DNA of 64,000 nt from Helicostylum pulchrum. Taxonomy: Eukaryota > Mucoromycota > Mucoromycetes > Mucorales > Mucoraceae. Location of the stretch: NCBI GenBank assembly GCA_025677825.1, contig JAIXMO010000018.1:434001-498000 (forward strand). Direction: 5' to 3'. Shown piece by piece: positions 11,193 to 22,883 of this stretch. The position numbers were made by a program, and so were the translations under genes. The notes under the pieces were generated by a model. That model searched no databases. It saw only the letters and a program-made list of their open reading frames with translations, and had not been told where the DNA came from. Position 1 is the first letter of the stretch, and each line of letters begins with the position of its first letter.

Positions 11193-12357
11193 TCAGAAAT
11201 ATTCTCTTCTAGTGCCTTTATCATATTCTAGAGATGAATAATGATAATGTTAGCGGTGTCATATACTTTTTAATGGGATTATATTACCAACCCTGAGCTT
11301 TAACAGCATCTCAATAAGATCTGTTGTCTTATTTGCCGTATCCTTCTTTGATACAGGGTAGTTCAAGCTACCAACGTGGTTTAGAATATAGACAAAAGGG
11401 TTTACGCGGTAAAGATAATAAATATCAGCAGAAAATCCTATAAAATAATATAGATTTATTAGATTCTTAAAGTCAATGAATGCAAATACCATAATCGGTT
11501 ATGCAAATGAATAAACGCTTACCAAGGGCTTGGAATAAAGGAATTTTGACATCTTTCGTGTCTCCCTTATAACCCAAAAGAATATTATCAAGCTGTATTA
11601 TACCGTTTAACACAAGCTTTTTCTTATCGGAATAATACTTGGTCATGCTGATAAAATTTTATTAGTAATATACAGATAACTAAAAAAATCTAATGGACCT
11701 TACGTAGTATAGTATTGTTCTTTTTCACTATAATCCTTGAATAGGTAGAGCTTATTGACAGCAATTGTTTTCAGATGCGAAAACAAAGAGACACTTAAAC
11801 CATCTAGCATTATGCCATCATTATCGGTAATTTAAAAAGAAAGATCCTGTTGTCGCATGTGTTTATAAACTTATTTTACCGTAATATGCTTGGTTGGCGG
11901 AGTGACATCGGATGGTATATGTCTTTTGTTAAAGCTAGACGGTGTACATAGCTGGATTTTCAACTCGTTAGTGTTTATTATATCTTCCTTGTTACTTATA
12001 CTAGCGATAAGAGAGCTCCAATATCCTACGGTATAGGTACTTTCTACACACTACATATAAATATGTTTGAGCCAATATCCTTTAAATGTGGTCACCGCAA
12101 AAACACTTACGCCGAAATCAGAGGCTATGATATTACAGACCCACTTTTTTACATTTTCATCCTCCCTATCTTTTAACGCTTGCACACAGAATTTGAATTC
12201 TTTTTCAGCTAAAGCTTTGTCCTTGGGCAAGTAGCTCCCTTTCATAAAAAAGCCGATAACGATATCATCTTTGTCCTACTCTTTCTCTAACCATTCAACA
12301 GCTTTCCTATTTTTGTTGTTTGAAAACCCATAGAAAGTTAGTAGGAAGCTCTGAAAA
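11193..12357 (-). pseudogene. Spliced hypothetical gene with an in-frame stop
   Basis: A multi-exon coding trace on the minus strand. One exon (about 12108-12357) includes MKGSYLPKDKALAEKEFKF and has one TAG after EWLEKE. The next (about 11879-12049) includes SYTVGYWSS-like sequence and TPSSFNKRHIPSDVTPP. Three downstream exons splice cleanly: one contains MTKYYSDKKKLVLNGIIQLD, the next GFSADIYYLYRVNPFVYILN, and a short last exon closes at a TGA at 11193. Between exons two and three the frame is broken by stops near 11830. The C-terminal pattern G-hydrophobic-x(3)-Y, then Y-I-L, then a small-residue-P turn recurs in the fragments at 41.2, 50.8 and 58.4 kb. Probably a recently dead or poorly modelled member of a multi-copy family. 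Function is unknown. Confidence 0.5.
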
Positions 12358-13168
12358 GAAAAATAGCTCTTGTTACCAGGTGAATGTAATCATTGTGTCT
12401 AGTGTAGTCAAATAATAATAAAAAAAGAATAAAATAGGAATAAGATTAAAGGTGTGATAACGTTTATTTCTTATTCTTTAGTGTAAAAACAATCCAGGTA
12501 AAAGGGATTGTAAACTCTCGTTTGTTATTTATACTAATTTTAATAGTGGCCACACTATTGTGATTGATTGTTACAATTAATCACTTTTACAGACTAAAAG
12601 TTCTTGAATATATACTAGATCCAGTGTTATTTTACTTATGTTATGTTTTATAATCGATGAACCATCGATTATATTAATTATATTTATTTTATGTGGTGAT
12701 TTCACCACAGCTTTTACTGGTGGCTACACAACTAGGTGAAAAAACCTGAAACTACCCAAACAAATAGATATATAAAGCAACTCTCTGGGTTATAACTAAA
12801 CATTGAAAATTGGGGGACCTTTACGACACAAACAATCAATGCACTATTTTGGCCTTGTGCCCTCAGGATTCTTTATGCCTATTGAGATCCCATTTATTTC
12901 TTCCCTGAAAATTACATACGGCGCAATAACTTTCAACTCTTCTTTGGTCGTCATGAAAGGTAACCAAACGGTCGTCTTTTTAACAGAATGATCCATATCA
13001 AATATAGCAATAATGGAGAAAGAAAGGTAAGTATTGATCTAAAGTATTCACTTAATTAACTTAATTAACAGCTTTCAAGTTTTAGACTTTTTTGGCTTGC
13101 AAGTCTTTGTAATCTGAAAAATAAAATAAGATTTGAGGCGTTTTGTATGAAGATGGAGAAAATAAACA
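12358..13168. other. Gene-free stretch
   Basis: AT-rich. Contains a short palindrome, TAATCGATGAACCATCGATTA, near 12651. An ORF at 12803-12991 shows no recognisable domain and is not called. Confidence 0.35.
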
Positions 13169-13320
13169 TACTAAAACAAAATGAAGAACAGTAAATATAA
13201 ATTCCTTTAAAAAACGCACATATAAAAAAAAAGTCTTACTGGTAGTGGAGTACATTGTAAAGGAAAGGAGGAAGAAAAGTGATTTTTTTTTTAAAAAAAG
13301 ATAGAATAAATACAGTTTAG
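13169..13320 (+). repeat. Dispersed repeat R1, partial copy
   Basis: Matches the middle of the full-length copies at 42583 and 59262: ATAAATTCCTTTAAAAAACG, then CACATATAAAAAAAAAGT, then GTAAAGGAAAGGAGGAAGAA and AAGTGATTT. The right part carrying the GATAAAATG motif is absent. Confidence 0.7.
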
Positions 13321-13331
13321 GGTTTTTTTTT

Positions 13332-13500
13332 TCATGCAAGAAACTCGAAAAAAAATAGAGCGTGCAAATTGGTGTCAGTAGATGTTTTCACCTTATAGCA
13401 CATGTAATGTGTAAATAACTCCCCGTTCTTAGATGCCTGTCGTTTATTCAAGCTTTATGATAGGCCAGATTACCTTTTTCCAACCGTAGGCTTAGAGAGA
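13332..13500. repeat. Dispersed module B, copy 1
   Basis: TTTCATGCAAGAAA at 13331-13344 and AGATGCCTGTCGTTTATT with a downstream ATTACCTTTTTC at 13431-13483 recur in compact form at 43864-43960. In this copy the two parts are separated by about 85 extra bases. Confidence 0.6.
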
Positions 13501-13844
13501 GGGCTACTATTTACTATTTTGTTTTTGGTGTATACATTTTTAAATTGTAGTTGCTGCTGCTAAAATATATGTCCTATATTTTCAATGCTGCATTTCCAGT
13601 TCACATTATCTAGAGTGCATCACACGCCTTTTTTTTTTAATCATCAATGTTTTTTCAAAGTTACACGACATCAAGAATAGGTTTTTTTTTATATACGCGT
13701 CAAAATAGTAAAGTTCAACCTTTTTTTTTAATTTATTTAAAAACAAGAAGTTTGGAATAATCGTTACAAATTTTTTTTGAAAGTTCAAAAAAACCCATAG
13801 GAAATCCAAAAAAAAAGCCAGAAAAAAAAAGAGAGGCGAGTAGT

Positions 13845-14409
13845 TTACTTCAACTTCTTCTTGGGACGGAGTTGGTTGGTACGACCACACTTCTTCTTAC
13901 GGCAGTTGGTAGCACGAGGAGGGAGACGAGCGTAACACTTACGACAGATCATCTTCTCACAGTTGTACTTGGAAGCCAAAGCCTTGAGAGAGGGTTCGAT
14001 AATACCACCACGAAGACGGAGAACCAAGTGGAGAGTAGACTCCTTTTGGATGTTGTAGTCGGACAAAGAGCGACCATCTTCGAGTTGCTTACCAGCGAAG
14101 ATAAGACGTTGTTGGTCTGGGGGAATACCTATTTTTTTTGACACAGTTTAGTATATATAAAAATCTCATGAGACAGCATTGTTCTCTTGCCCAGAAAAAA
14201 AAAAAAAACTCTCGCTCGAGAAAAAAAATACGTTACCTTCCTTATCTTGAATCTTTTGCTTGACATTGTCAATGGTGTCGGAGCTATTTAAACAAGTATA
14301 TGTATTAGTTTCGCTTAACTGAATGTACTATACGAAAAAAAAAATGACTGTACCTTTCGACCTCCAAGGTGATGGTCTTGCCAGTCAAAGTCTTTACGAA
14401 GATTTGCAT
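13845..14409 (-). CDS. UBI1: Ubiquitin-ribosomal protein eL40 fusion
   Basis: Three exons (14354-14409, 14237-14283, 13845-14128) encode 128 residues: one complete ubiquitin (76, starting [20 protein letters not shown] and ending LRLRGG) fused to the 52-residue eL40 ([20 protein letters not shown] onward). eL40 has its four zinc-binding cysteines. The precursor is cut after the GG of ubiquitin to give free ubiquitin and a large-subunit ribosomal protein. Residue 28 region reads [15 protein letters not shown], as in fungal ubiquitin. Introns interrupt the ubiquitin part twice. Confidence 0.98.
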
Positions 14410-14715
14410 AGTAAAAACTATAAGAATGTAGATGGATTGGATGGATTAATGTTTGGATTCATGTTGTGTTGTGTTTGTTGATCTTATAGTCGATGATTAC
14501 CTTTACGAGACGGTTAACAGAGGAGGGATATAAACAGATTGGGTTATCCATTTTCTTTTACATACTCAAAAAAAAAAAAACTGAGAGGGAAAAAATTAAA
14601 AAAGTCCGGTCTGTCTCGTGCGTGACTGTAATAACCTATCCGAGCCGGATAAAAAACATGTAAATAACTTGTAGAAAAAAAAAAACTGCCTTTACACCTT
14701 TTAATTTTTTTTAAA
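14410..14715. promoter_or_regulatory. Divergent intergenic region UBI-eL40 / ORC5
   Basis: 306 bases separate the two start codons, which point away from each other, so both promoters must lie here. It contains purine/pyrimidine runs and a less AT-rich patch at 14600-14650. No individual element was identified with confidence. Confidence 0.55.
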
Positions 14716-16284
14716 ATGTATAAACATTTAGAAGATCAGTTCCCTGGAAGAGAGAAACAACTAGAACAATTAGGAAACGTTACTATTGGTGTAAGCATAC
14801 ACATATAAAAAAGAAGAGAGAAAGACACACCCTTTTTTTTATTTACTCTCCTTTTTTTCTTTATTTTAGTCTCAATATACAGATTACTGTCCACAAAGTT
14901 TATTTGTATACGGCCCACCTTCCACCGGAAAGACAACATTAATTTCCAAAGTCTTTGAAAACAATGGTGGATATGTCAACTGCGTTGAATGTTTCACTCC
15001 TCGTCTTTTATTTGAACACGCCTTTAACCAGCTTATTCACCACCAACCTAGTTTTAGAAATGGATACACATCAAAACGTAAAATAGACAACATTCAACAA
15101 TTTGTGAAAGCTATACGCGAAACATTTATACCAGGATCACAAACAAGATATTTGGTAAAGTATATATACTAAATTTCGCGTATAAAAAAAAAGTTGTAGA
15201 TATTGATTATAAGAAAAAAAGATTCTTGATAGAGCAGAACGGTTACGCGATATGCCAGGCACTATTTTACCAGTCTTGTTAAGATTATCCGAATTAGTAA
15301 GTTTTTTTTTCTCGGTTCCTTAACAAAAGATATTAATTAAAAAAAAAAAAGACGGGGTCAAATATATGTGTGGTGTTTATTTCAAATATAGTGTTTGAAA
15401 AGTTCCGAGTGAAAGGCGGTGGTATTGAACCGTTCCTGATCCGATTCCCAGAATACTCACGCGAAGATACAATAAAGATTTTACAACTAGATTTCAAACC
15501 GTCAACGTTGTCTACTGGCGGCGAACTGGACTTGGAATTCTACATATCATTTCTGGAAGTCATCTACTCGATCTTCTGTCACAACTGTAAAGACATTAAC
15601 GAACTTCGTTATTTCGCAGCACTTTTATTCCCACTGTACATAAAACCCATTGAAGATGAATTAGTCGAAACCAACGAAAAAGCCAAACTATTTAAATACG
15701 CACAACCTTATTTTGCAGAAGCCACTGAAAAACTATATCTTCGTGAGATATCTAGTGCAGAATGGTCAAGAGAAACCAAAGATTTAGATACAGCAGAAGA
15801 TGCAACATTGGGTTCATTTCTTTCTTCCAAAGTAGGAAGAGCAGAGTTTGAATTACCGTTTTATACCAGGTTTTTATTGATTGCTGCTTATTTAGCGTCG
15901 TATAACCCACCACGATTTGACGTACGGTATTTTGCGAAAGCAAGTGAAGAAAGGTCTAAAAAAAAGGGAGGTGGAACTCGTAAAGGAGCGCGTGTAGATA
16001 AGTTAGGTGGTAAAATGAGACAGCAGTTGTTAGGACCCAAGATATTTCCGGTTGAACGTATGTTGGCCATCTTTTATAGTATCTTGGATGAACCGATTGA
16101 AGACACAATTGATATTCAGTTACAAATTGCGAGTTTAACAACGCTTCGGTTACTAGTAAGATCTACATCCATTGATCGTTTGGATGGTGCAAAATACAAG
16201 TGTAACGTTAATTTCGAATTTATAAAAACAGTAGCAAAAACTGTCAGATTTGAAATTGATAAATATCTTTATGATTTTTGTTAA
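14716..16284 (+). CDS. ORC5: Origin recognition complex subunit 5
   Basis: Four exons (14716-14790, 14870-15154, 15222-15296, 15352-16284) give 455 residues, a normal Orc5 length. The AAA+ core has Walker A GPPSTGKTT (residues 40-48) and a Walker B-like ILDRAERL (D123). The region VECFTPRLLFEHAFNQL is typical of Orc5. The C-terminal half contains the winged-helix region (RTLEVDKY-like pattern in TLRLLVRS...FIKTVAKTVRFEIDKYL). As part of ORC it binds origins and helps load the MCM helicase. Two introns end in AAG rather than TAG or CAG; other acceptors would break the frame. Convergent with the kinase gene, with only 64 bases between the two stops. Confidence 0.93.
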
Positions 16285-16348
16285 ATAAATAAAAGGGGAG
16301 GGTATAAATAGTCTTTTTTTTTATTATTATTTTATTATTATTATTTTA

Positions 16349-18036
16349 TTATATGGCAAGGTCTCTTTCGATGATATCTTCGTCTTGTGCAATTTGCTGT
16401 AATGTTTCAATTTGTCTAGCCTTTTCTAAAAGTGCAATCATATCTTCTGCTGTTCCAACAGAAGTGGTGATAAAGGGGTGCTTCACACAAAAAGGGATAT
16501 TAATACATATATTCCCTTGCCTTGCTTTTAATTTACCTTTAATAAAACGCTGGTATCAGGTCTGTTGGCAGGATCCATAGTGGTACATAGACTTAAAAAG
16601 TCTTTAAAGTTATCAGACCAACGATCTTGATTCTCAAGTGGTGGTAAACCATTCGAAGCGATTAAATACAGAGCCTACATACTATAATTAATAACCATAA
16701 AATATATATGTGTATGTGTATATTACCTTGAGGGGGGGATGTTCAATATAAGGCGGATTATTTTGTGCCATTTCATAAATAAGCACACCCAGACTCCAAA
16801 TATCAATTTTTGTATCGTACTCTTTCCCTTTAATTAATTCAGGCGCCATCCAATAAGGAGTTCCAACAATTGAATTTCTCTTTGGTTGGGCTTTCGTTAA
16901 TTGAGCACACTGACTAAAATCAGCTAAACGTAAAAAAAGAAAAAAAGAGTTTAAGAAAACAAAGGTATAATAAATAAATAAAAACAAACCTTACTTAGTT
17001 TGACCTCACCGCGTAAATTTATCAAGATATTATCACTTCGAATATCACGATGAATTCTGTTTAATCGATGAATACGAGTTAAAGCTCTTAAAATGTCTCT
17101 AGCAACTCGCGCAATTAAGCTTTCGTCTATTGAAATACATGATCCTTCCTCTGTTGATTCTAATGATAAAATATCTGATAATGCCATTTCCATAAACTCC
17201 ATTACAACCTATTTATAATAAGTAAACAAGAGAAAAAAATATATAAATATACGCGTAATTTTTACCCATATTTCATCACTGGTAACATAACTTGTAATAT
17301 ATTCAACTACATTTGGATGTCTACTCATTTTCATAGTGATTAATTCGTTTCTAATCTTGCTTATTTTTACTGAAGCAGTTTTATGTATTTTTTTTATTGC
17401 AACCTATATAACAGCCAGAGTTTAGTGTGTATACTTTTATATATATATATATATATACCAGTGTACAATTACATTACCACTTTATTGGTTCCAATATGTT
17501 TAGCAGCGTAAAGAGGACCAGATTCTCCTTCAGCAATTAAAACGAAAGAATTATAAATAGTGTTAGGATTGGTAGTTGGATTATCGGCAATATCTTCTAC
17601 ATAAAAAGTTAATTTTTTTTTCATTGTTACACATTTAATAATTCACACATACCAATTGAGCATGAAGTAGTATTTAAACAGGTGTTTTCAACTATAAAAA
17701 AAAAGATTAAAAAAAATCGTCTCCTATTTTATATATACACACACAATTTTTTTATATACCTTTTTCTTGATCTTGAATTACTTTTACGGCTTTTAATACA
17801 TTTGCTTTTAATACCGAGTTTCTACTAGTTGATAAATGTAATTCTCTCTTGGACCGTAGATCAGAATCGGAGTGAAATAAGGAATCAGGGCTTTCTACAA
17901 TTTTCATGGTCCGCCTTTTGTCTATGGCCACTTTATCTTTCCATTCTTGTGGTAAACCTTTAAATCCAATACCATCTTGATCTAATTCGACGTGTATATG
18001 ATGCTTAATATTAAACGGGTGACTTATAGATGAAGG

Positions 18037-18067
<31 letters not shown>

Positions 18068-18537
18068 TGTGAAAAAGAAGAAAAAATTTAAGGTTAAGAA
18101 CGAGTTATAAAGAAAAATAATGTAGTACGATTTATTTTACATTCACAAGTAGGCACAAGAATTGGATGTATAAATGCTGTATCAAGTATATCATCACTAG
18201 GAAAATTCGATTGCCATACGTCTGGTAATCCCATATATTTCCCACTGTCATCATCAAATTCAACATGTATACCATGCTCAAATTTTGTCGGTTTCCCAAT
18301 ATCCAATATCTTTTCGCCGTGTTGATTTCTCCACGCAATGGCTTTTGATGGCATTGTGGCGGCTGATATGTTGTGATGATGATAGAGTTTTGCTAAAGTC
18401 GCACTCGATCCAAATTTCTTTAGTCCTTTACGGGTTGTTGTTGTAGTAGTAGTCGACCTTAGCGATCGCGTTTTATGATGATGACATTGTGTTGTCGGCA
18501 CTGAATGAACTGAACTAGATGAGTTTACGTTGCCCAT
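16349..18537 (-). CDS. PAK-like (Ste20 group) protein kinase with two CRIB motifs
   Basis: Nine exons (18141-18537, 17760-18038, 17653-17691, 17478-17596, 17266-17403, 16995-17208, 16727-16923, 16537-16674, 16349-16480) close in frame to 550 residues. The N-terminus MGNVNSSSS fits the myristoylation consensus. Two CRIB-like Cdc42/Rac binding motifs follow each other: IGKPTKFEHGIHVEFDDDSG at about 80-99 with GLPDVW, and ISHPFNIKHHIHVELDQDG at about 137-155 with GLPQEW. Kinase domain: ATP-binding K282 in VVAIKKI, H377-R378-D379 in IHRDIRSDN, and GTPYWMAPELI. Two departures from active PAKs are visible: the catalytic-loop lysine is arginine (R381), and DFG is DFS (S399, AGT codon). It may have low activity or act as a scaffold. 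Intron 1 ends in a run of 29 T/A pairs. Confidence 0.9.
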
Positions 18538-20153
18538 TTACAAAAAAAAAACAGAAATATTATAAAAAGAAAAAAGGAACAAATTAAAATAATTGTACAA
18601 AAAAAGCGGTTTATATTTTTACTTTTTGTGTTACTTTCCACTCTTTTACCATTGATAAAAAAAAACCACTGTGTTTTAAAAAAATTGGAGGAAGATGTGC
18701 GTGGGGTACATACTAAGACAAGACTAGTATGAGCAACACAAGTTACTTGGCTTACTCAATGATAATGTCGCTAGAATTGTTCTTTTTGAATTCAGAAGGG
18801 GTTTTGATTTCATGTTTGATACGTCCACGAGTTAGTATTCTTCTTTCTTTTTGTGTACAGCCAGAATCAACAGCTATCTCACTCAGCAACACCTCCGTAT
18901 GCAACGCTTCATTATTTTTATTATTTTTCCTTTTTGGCCACGAACGCACATAAAAGTAGTTACGTAATTATCTTTCTTTAATAACATTTACGTATCTGCA
19001 ATAGATGTCTTATACTCCGAGTTTATAAGCCGTATGATGATTCGAGTAGGAATAAAACATCGAGAATAGAAAGTACAATTATTTGGTATATTTTATTCTT
19101 TCAAATAACGTCCCAAAAAATAATGGTTTGGGGAGGGGGTTGGACATTGCGGGTTTATTCATTGTAATAATAAATGGGCCACCGATAGTACCAGTCAAGT
19201 CTTTTTTTTTAAAAAAAAATCCACAAGTGTAAATATTGTTGTAAACGTTTCTGAGTTGTACGGTCATCAAAAACATTTCTTCAAATAATATCGAAGTGCC
19301 CAGATTGACACCGCTTACGATAATTGCAAAAGAAAAACACGCCATTACACATAACGAACTAAAAAACCTCATTCCAGTACACATCATCAATAAGTTTTTT
19401 GACAATAGAGGGGCTACGGAAAAAAAATCAAAAAGTTAAAAAAAAGTTGATACTATGGATAGGCAAAATATAAGCATGAAATCAAGAAGTTGAAGCATTC
19501 GCTCAAGAAGCCGTAGAAGTCCATCCAGGCAAACTTTGCCCCAAGATAGGTGTCAGCAAAAAGGGACTACTCGTACAGTGAGGGACCAACGAAACACGGC
19601 CGAAGGTTTCAACCTGCAAAAACAAGATACCTTTCTTCCTTACATTCATACTTATAAAAAAATATTTAAAAGAAAAAGACACTATTTCCCTTCTCCCAAG
19701 TGACTATTTGTATCCTCCAGGCTATATGGTCCGCTCATTGGGCTTTTATATTCCACGAACTGAACCTGTCCTCCAACTTGTAATTGCTCCCTTTTATTTT
19801 TTTTTCTCCCTTCTTTAATTAGTCCAAACAAAACAAAAAAAAAAATCTGAAAGGGAATGTGGTTTTTTATTTTTTCCCTGCGGGTGATGTGTATAAATCG
19901 ATCGCGGAATGAAAGTCCGACATTTTTTTTTTCCAAGAGGCCTTCCTTAACTGACCTCAAAGTACACGAATTTATGTTAGTTTTTAAAACCGAAGGAACT
20001 ACTTTATTGCTTTCAAAGTACGTATTTAATAATAATAAAAAAAGTTTTAAGCGTAATTGACGTAAATGTTTTTAAAGTAATCGATACGAAAGTAATCAAT
20101 AGAAAGAGAAAAAAACGCTTTAAAAGTAATCAATAAAATAAAGTAAAAGAAAG
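18538..20153. other. Gene-poor stretch
   Basis: Contains the promoter of the kinase gene at its left end. A minus-strand ORF at 18752-18949 has some coding texture (TEVLLSEIAVDSGCTQKERR) but no recognisable family, and could be another gene remnant. The rest is AT-rich without clear signal. Near 20000-20150 there is a local clustering of GTAATCAATA-type words. Confidence 0.35.
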
Positions 20154-20640
20154 TTAAGTTTCTTCATTAAAGATAACATCTTCCCAAAAAGATGGTACGT
20201 ATTGGCTTTCTTCAGAATCATTCAACCATTTGATGGCTAATTCAATGTTTTGCATAATTCGATTTTTTCTTTCCGTAGCTTTCCAATCTGTTACTGCAGT
20301 ACTTGCTGTTGACGAGGTTGACGAGGTCGGACTTTCAGAACCGGAAACAGGGTCTTCCCGATAACATGTCGAAAGATAAAAAAGCCAAATTGTCTTCTTG
20401 TACGACATTCAATAATTTGGAAATTTTTCATAACAGCTCTCTATAATTGTTTTAAAATAAAGTGTCAGAATCACGCTTAAGCAATATGATATAATTGTAA
20501 TAGTTCTACCATTAATGATATTATAACAGCGAGTATTATACCGTTTTTACCAGTACTAGGGATATCCACTTCTTTTAGCTTGGAATTTAAAGTGATTCCG
20601 TTGATGACTTTTTGTACCAGTAATTGTTAGTCTTAGTCTG
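20154..20640 (-). pseudogene. Spliced hypothetical gene remnant with in-frame stop
   Basis: Two exons can be read on the minus strand. The upstream one (about 20550-20625) gives QKVINGITLNSKLKEVDIPS and ends at a GTAAAA donor. The downstream one (about 20154-20440), after an ATTATAG acceptor, gives SCYEKFPNY, a TGA, then an open run to the stop including KNRIMQNIELAIKWLNDSEE. The C-terminus has a Ser/Thr-rich linker and acidic end. The splice phases agree, so the single TGA is the only visible lesion. No known domain recognised. Likely one more decayed member of the multi-copy families in this genome. Confidence 0.45.
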
Positions 20641-21180
20641 CTGAATTGGCATGAAATGGAGATCAAGTTATTCAAGCAGACGTCATATGGTAAGAGATGT
20701 TTCCAAAACAACAACGATTTTGTCTCGACTTGAACGATTTAATCTCGTCTTTTTTTTTTTTTTTTGAAACTTTGTCGGTTGGTTTATCTTCACAAAAGAA
20801 GGCATCGCTAAGACTAGAAACAACGGTATTTGTAAAAATAAAATCTAGCCTTACATCGTGTCGATCCTCAGCTACCTCTCAAATACTGTTAGAGAGGTAA
20901 CAGATATTTTTCTGCGTTTTTTTTTTTTTTTATAGCTTGGTTTGTAACCTTCGACCGCGCTTCTATTTCCTGATACACGAACAAATGTTCAGCTGAAACG
21001 ATGACTTTTCAAGTCTTTAGTCTATCATATCTGCAGACTGGTTAACCGGTCATTATTCTTGCTGATCCGTGATCATTATTTCGCAATTCTGTCTAAATAC
21101 GTCCAAAAATAAAGATATACACCGTTCAATTTGCACGGTCGAATAAAAAATAGCCCGTTTTTTTCCACTTACCTTTACGG
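20641..21180. other. Gene-free stretch
   Basis: No coding signal beyond short ORFs. Long T runs at 20750-20765 and 20919-20932 and AT-rich sequence throughout. Confidence 0.35.
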
Positions 21181-21312
21181 ATGACCATTGCTTTAAGAGG
21201 AACAGTATCAGTTTGTATAAACATGATAAGAAAAAGAAGAAAATAAGTGATGATAAAATAAGGAGGTGTCACTTTTATTACTCGTGTGATATATTTACTA
21301 ATCATGCTATCA
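21181..21312 (+). repeat. Dispersed repeat R1, partial copy
   Basis: Contains TTGCTTTAAGAGGAACAGTA, matching the left part of R1, followed after a shortened middle by GATAAAATAAGGAGGTGTCA and CTTTTATTACTCGTGTGATA, matching the right part. Confidence 0.65.
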
Positions 21313-21494
21313 TTGGCTTCACAAATACTCGTATTTGCATATACGTTAGTTAATCATTTTTATTATGCTATTTTGAATAAGTAGTTTGCGTAACAGTGCT
21401 TATAAAGAGGATCGAATCGCCCAAAAAAAAAGACAAAAGCAGGCGATTGGCATAAATGTCACACTTGTTTCGAAGTTCAAAGAAAAAACTATGT

Positions 21495-21615
21495 ACGTAA
21501 AAGTGATGAAATAGGTCACATGAATATAAAAGTGACCATCCATTTTATCAGCCCAAGATGTCACTTTTTTTTTAGAAAAGATAAACCACCTTTCTTTCTC
21601 TTTCCTTTACAATAC
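21495..21615 (-). repeat. Dispersed repeat R1, right part, inverted
   Basis: In reverse complement this reads CATCTTGGGCTGATAAAATG then GATGGTCACTTTTATATTCA and TGTGACCTATTTCATC, the best-conserved part of R1. It lies only about 180 bases from the forward copy at 21181-21312. Confidence 0.75.
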
Positions 21616-21689
21616 AATAGTATATGTGTACTTTTTAATTTATTAGTTATTCTGCTTTTTTAGAGCTGAAAAAAAAGTAAATTTAGCGG

Positions 21690-21780
21690 ATCTCATGGCC
21701 CTGTGCTGGCTTATGCCCAACAGTTGCTTTAGGAAGAACCGTGTCCTTTTGTACGGAAATAAAGAAATACAAAATGTTTG
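21690..21780 (+). repeat. Dispersed repeat R1, left part
   Basis: CATGGCCCTGTGCTGGCTTA then TGCCCAACAGTTGCTTTAGG and AAGAACCGTGTCCTTTTGTA match the left ends of the full copies at 42583 and 59262. The rest of the repeat is missing here. Confidence 0.75.
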
Positions 21781-21989
21781 TTATAAAGGTACGCGTACCC
21801 CGTAAAAAATATCGCTGATTTGCTCTAATCCAGACTCACTTAAAAGAAATGGCATTGATAAAATGCTTTCTATCACTCATTCAAATGGGAAAGAGTAAGT
21901 AACGAAAAATGGTAACGCATTATTACTACTCATACTCAACCTTCTTTATTATCATCTAAAGTGAAGAAACTATGAGCCAAATATCGAAA

Positions 21990-22612
21990 GACGTATGCAA
22001 AAAAAAACTCGAAACTATTTAACACCAACATGCTGATGACTGGTAGACGCATCGATTTAATTATCGAAGCAAAGAAACTCGAAATCAGCACCAATGAATG
22101 GAGAAAGGATGTTTGTTTCGCTTCTGCCTTACGACAGCAATCAAAAAATATCTGTATGAACAAGGCCCTATTAAAAAGTTAGTCAGAGCTCCCTGTTCAG
22201 GCGGAAAGATCTTCTGAACTTAGTGTGATCGCTATGGACTGGTTTGGTATACAAGATAAAAAGATAAAAACTAAAAAAGAAACGCTAAACAATTTATTTT
22301 ATTTTAGGCTCTGCTGGATACATGTTTGTCGTATCCAATGTAGATGTATTCGTATCCAATTATATGGCTTCGTTACAACTGCCTACGTACATAGCTGATA
22401 TACCGGATTTCATCGATACTCTCGATTCATTTTACGTCTGGAAAAACCATCAAATAGAAATGAAAGACATTTTTCTGGTTGCACTGAAAAAAAAAGAAAG
22501 CGATGCTCGGTTATCACACTTGATTCCAGATCGTGTTTCTCAAATCGAAAGCTCTGAAATTGCTTCACCAACGTTTTCTTTACGCCTTCGAAGCGATGCC
22601 GCTCGCATATGA
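21990..22612 (+). pseudogene. Spliced lineage-specific protein, one in-frame stop
   Basis: Exon 1 reads GRRIDLIIEAKKLEISTNEW then RKDVCFASALRQQSKNI; after one TAG it continues to VIAMDWFG. A GTATAC donor and TTTTAG acceptor (about 22246-22308) join it in phase to exon 2, which includes MFVVSNVDVFVSNYMASLQL and runs to a TGA at 22612. The GR-RID...ELSxxEW-K arrangement (acidic D, then E and K after hydrophobic strands) resembles a nuclease-like PD-(D/E)XK core, but that is only a motif-level guess. The single TAG is the only visible break. The promoter and N-terminal start are not clear. Confidence 0.5.
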
Positions 22613-22883
22613 GCGATAGAAGAGATAGTGAATGTGATGACGACGATGAACTTGAAGATGACATCGATGATTAGCTTGACTGATGATTTTTTTATATATA
22701 AATAATTGAATAAAAGTTTTAGTATGTAATAAATTGAGATTTGTGCACCAAATTTATTTTAGTTACTTTTTGATTTTTATTGGTGCACAGGAAAGAGTGT
22801 TATAAATTGTTGTCCCTTTTTTTCTTTTTCTTTTCTTTCTCTTTTTGTGTGTGTGTGTACTTTTTTTTCTTGTACAAGTAAAA

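Noticed and set aside
13872..14141. 89-residue frame opposite ubiquitin-eL40
   Set aside because: Shadow of a strongly conserved coding exon.
18040..18068. Run of 29 T taken first as a possible terminator
   Set aside because: It lies inside intron 1 of the kinase and serves, if anything, as its polypyrimidine/poly-A edge on the coding strand; Pol III termination has no matching gene.
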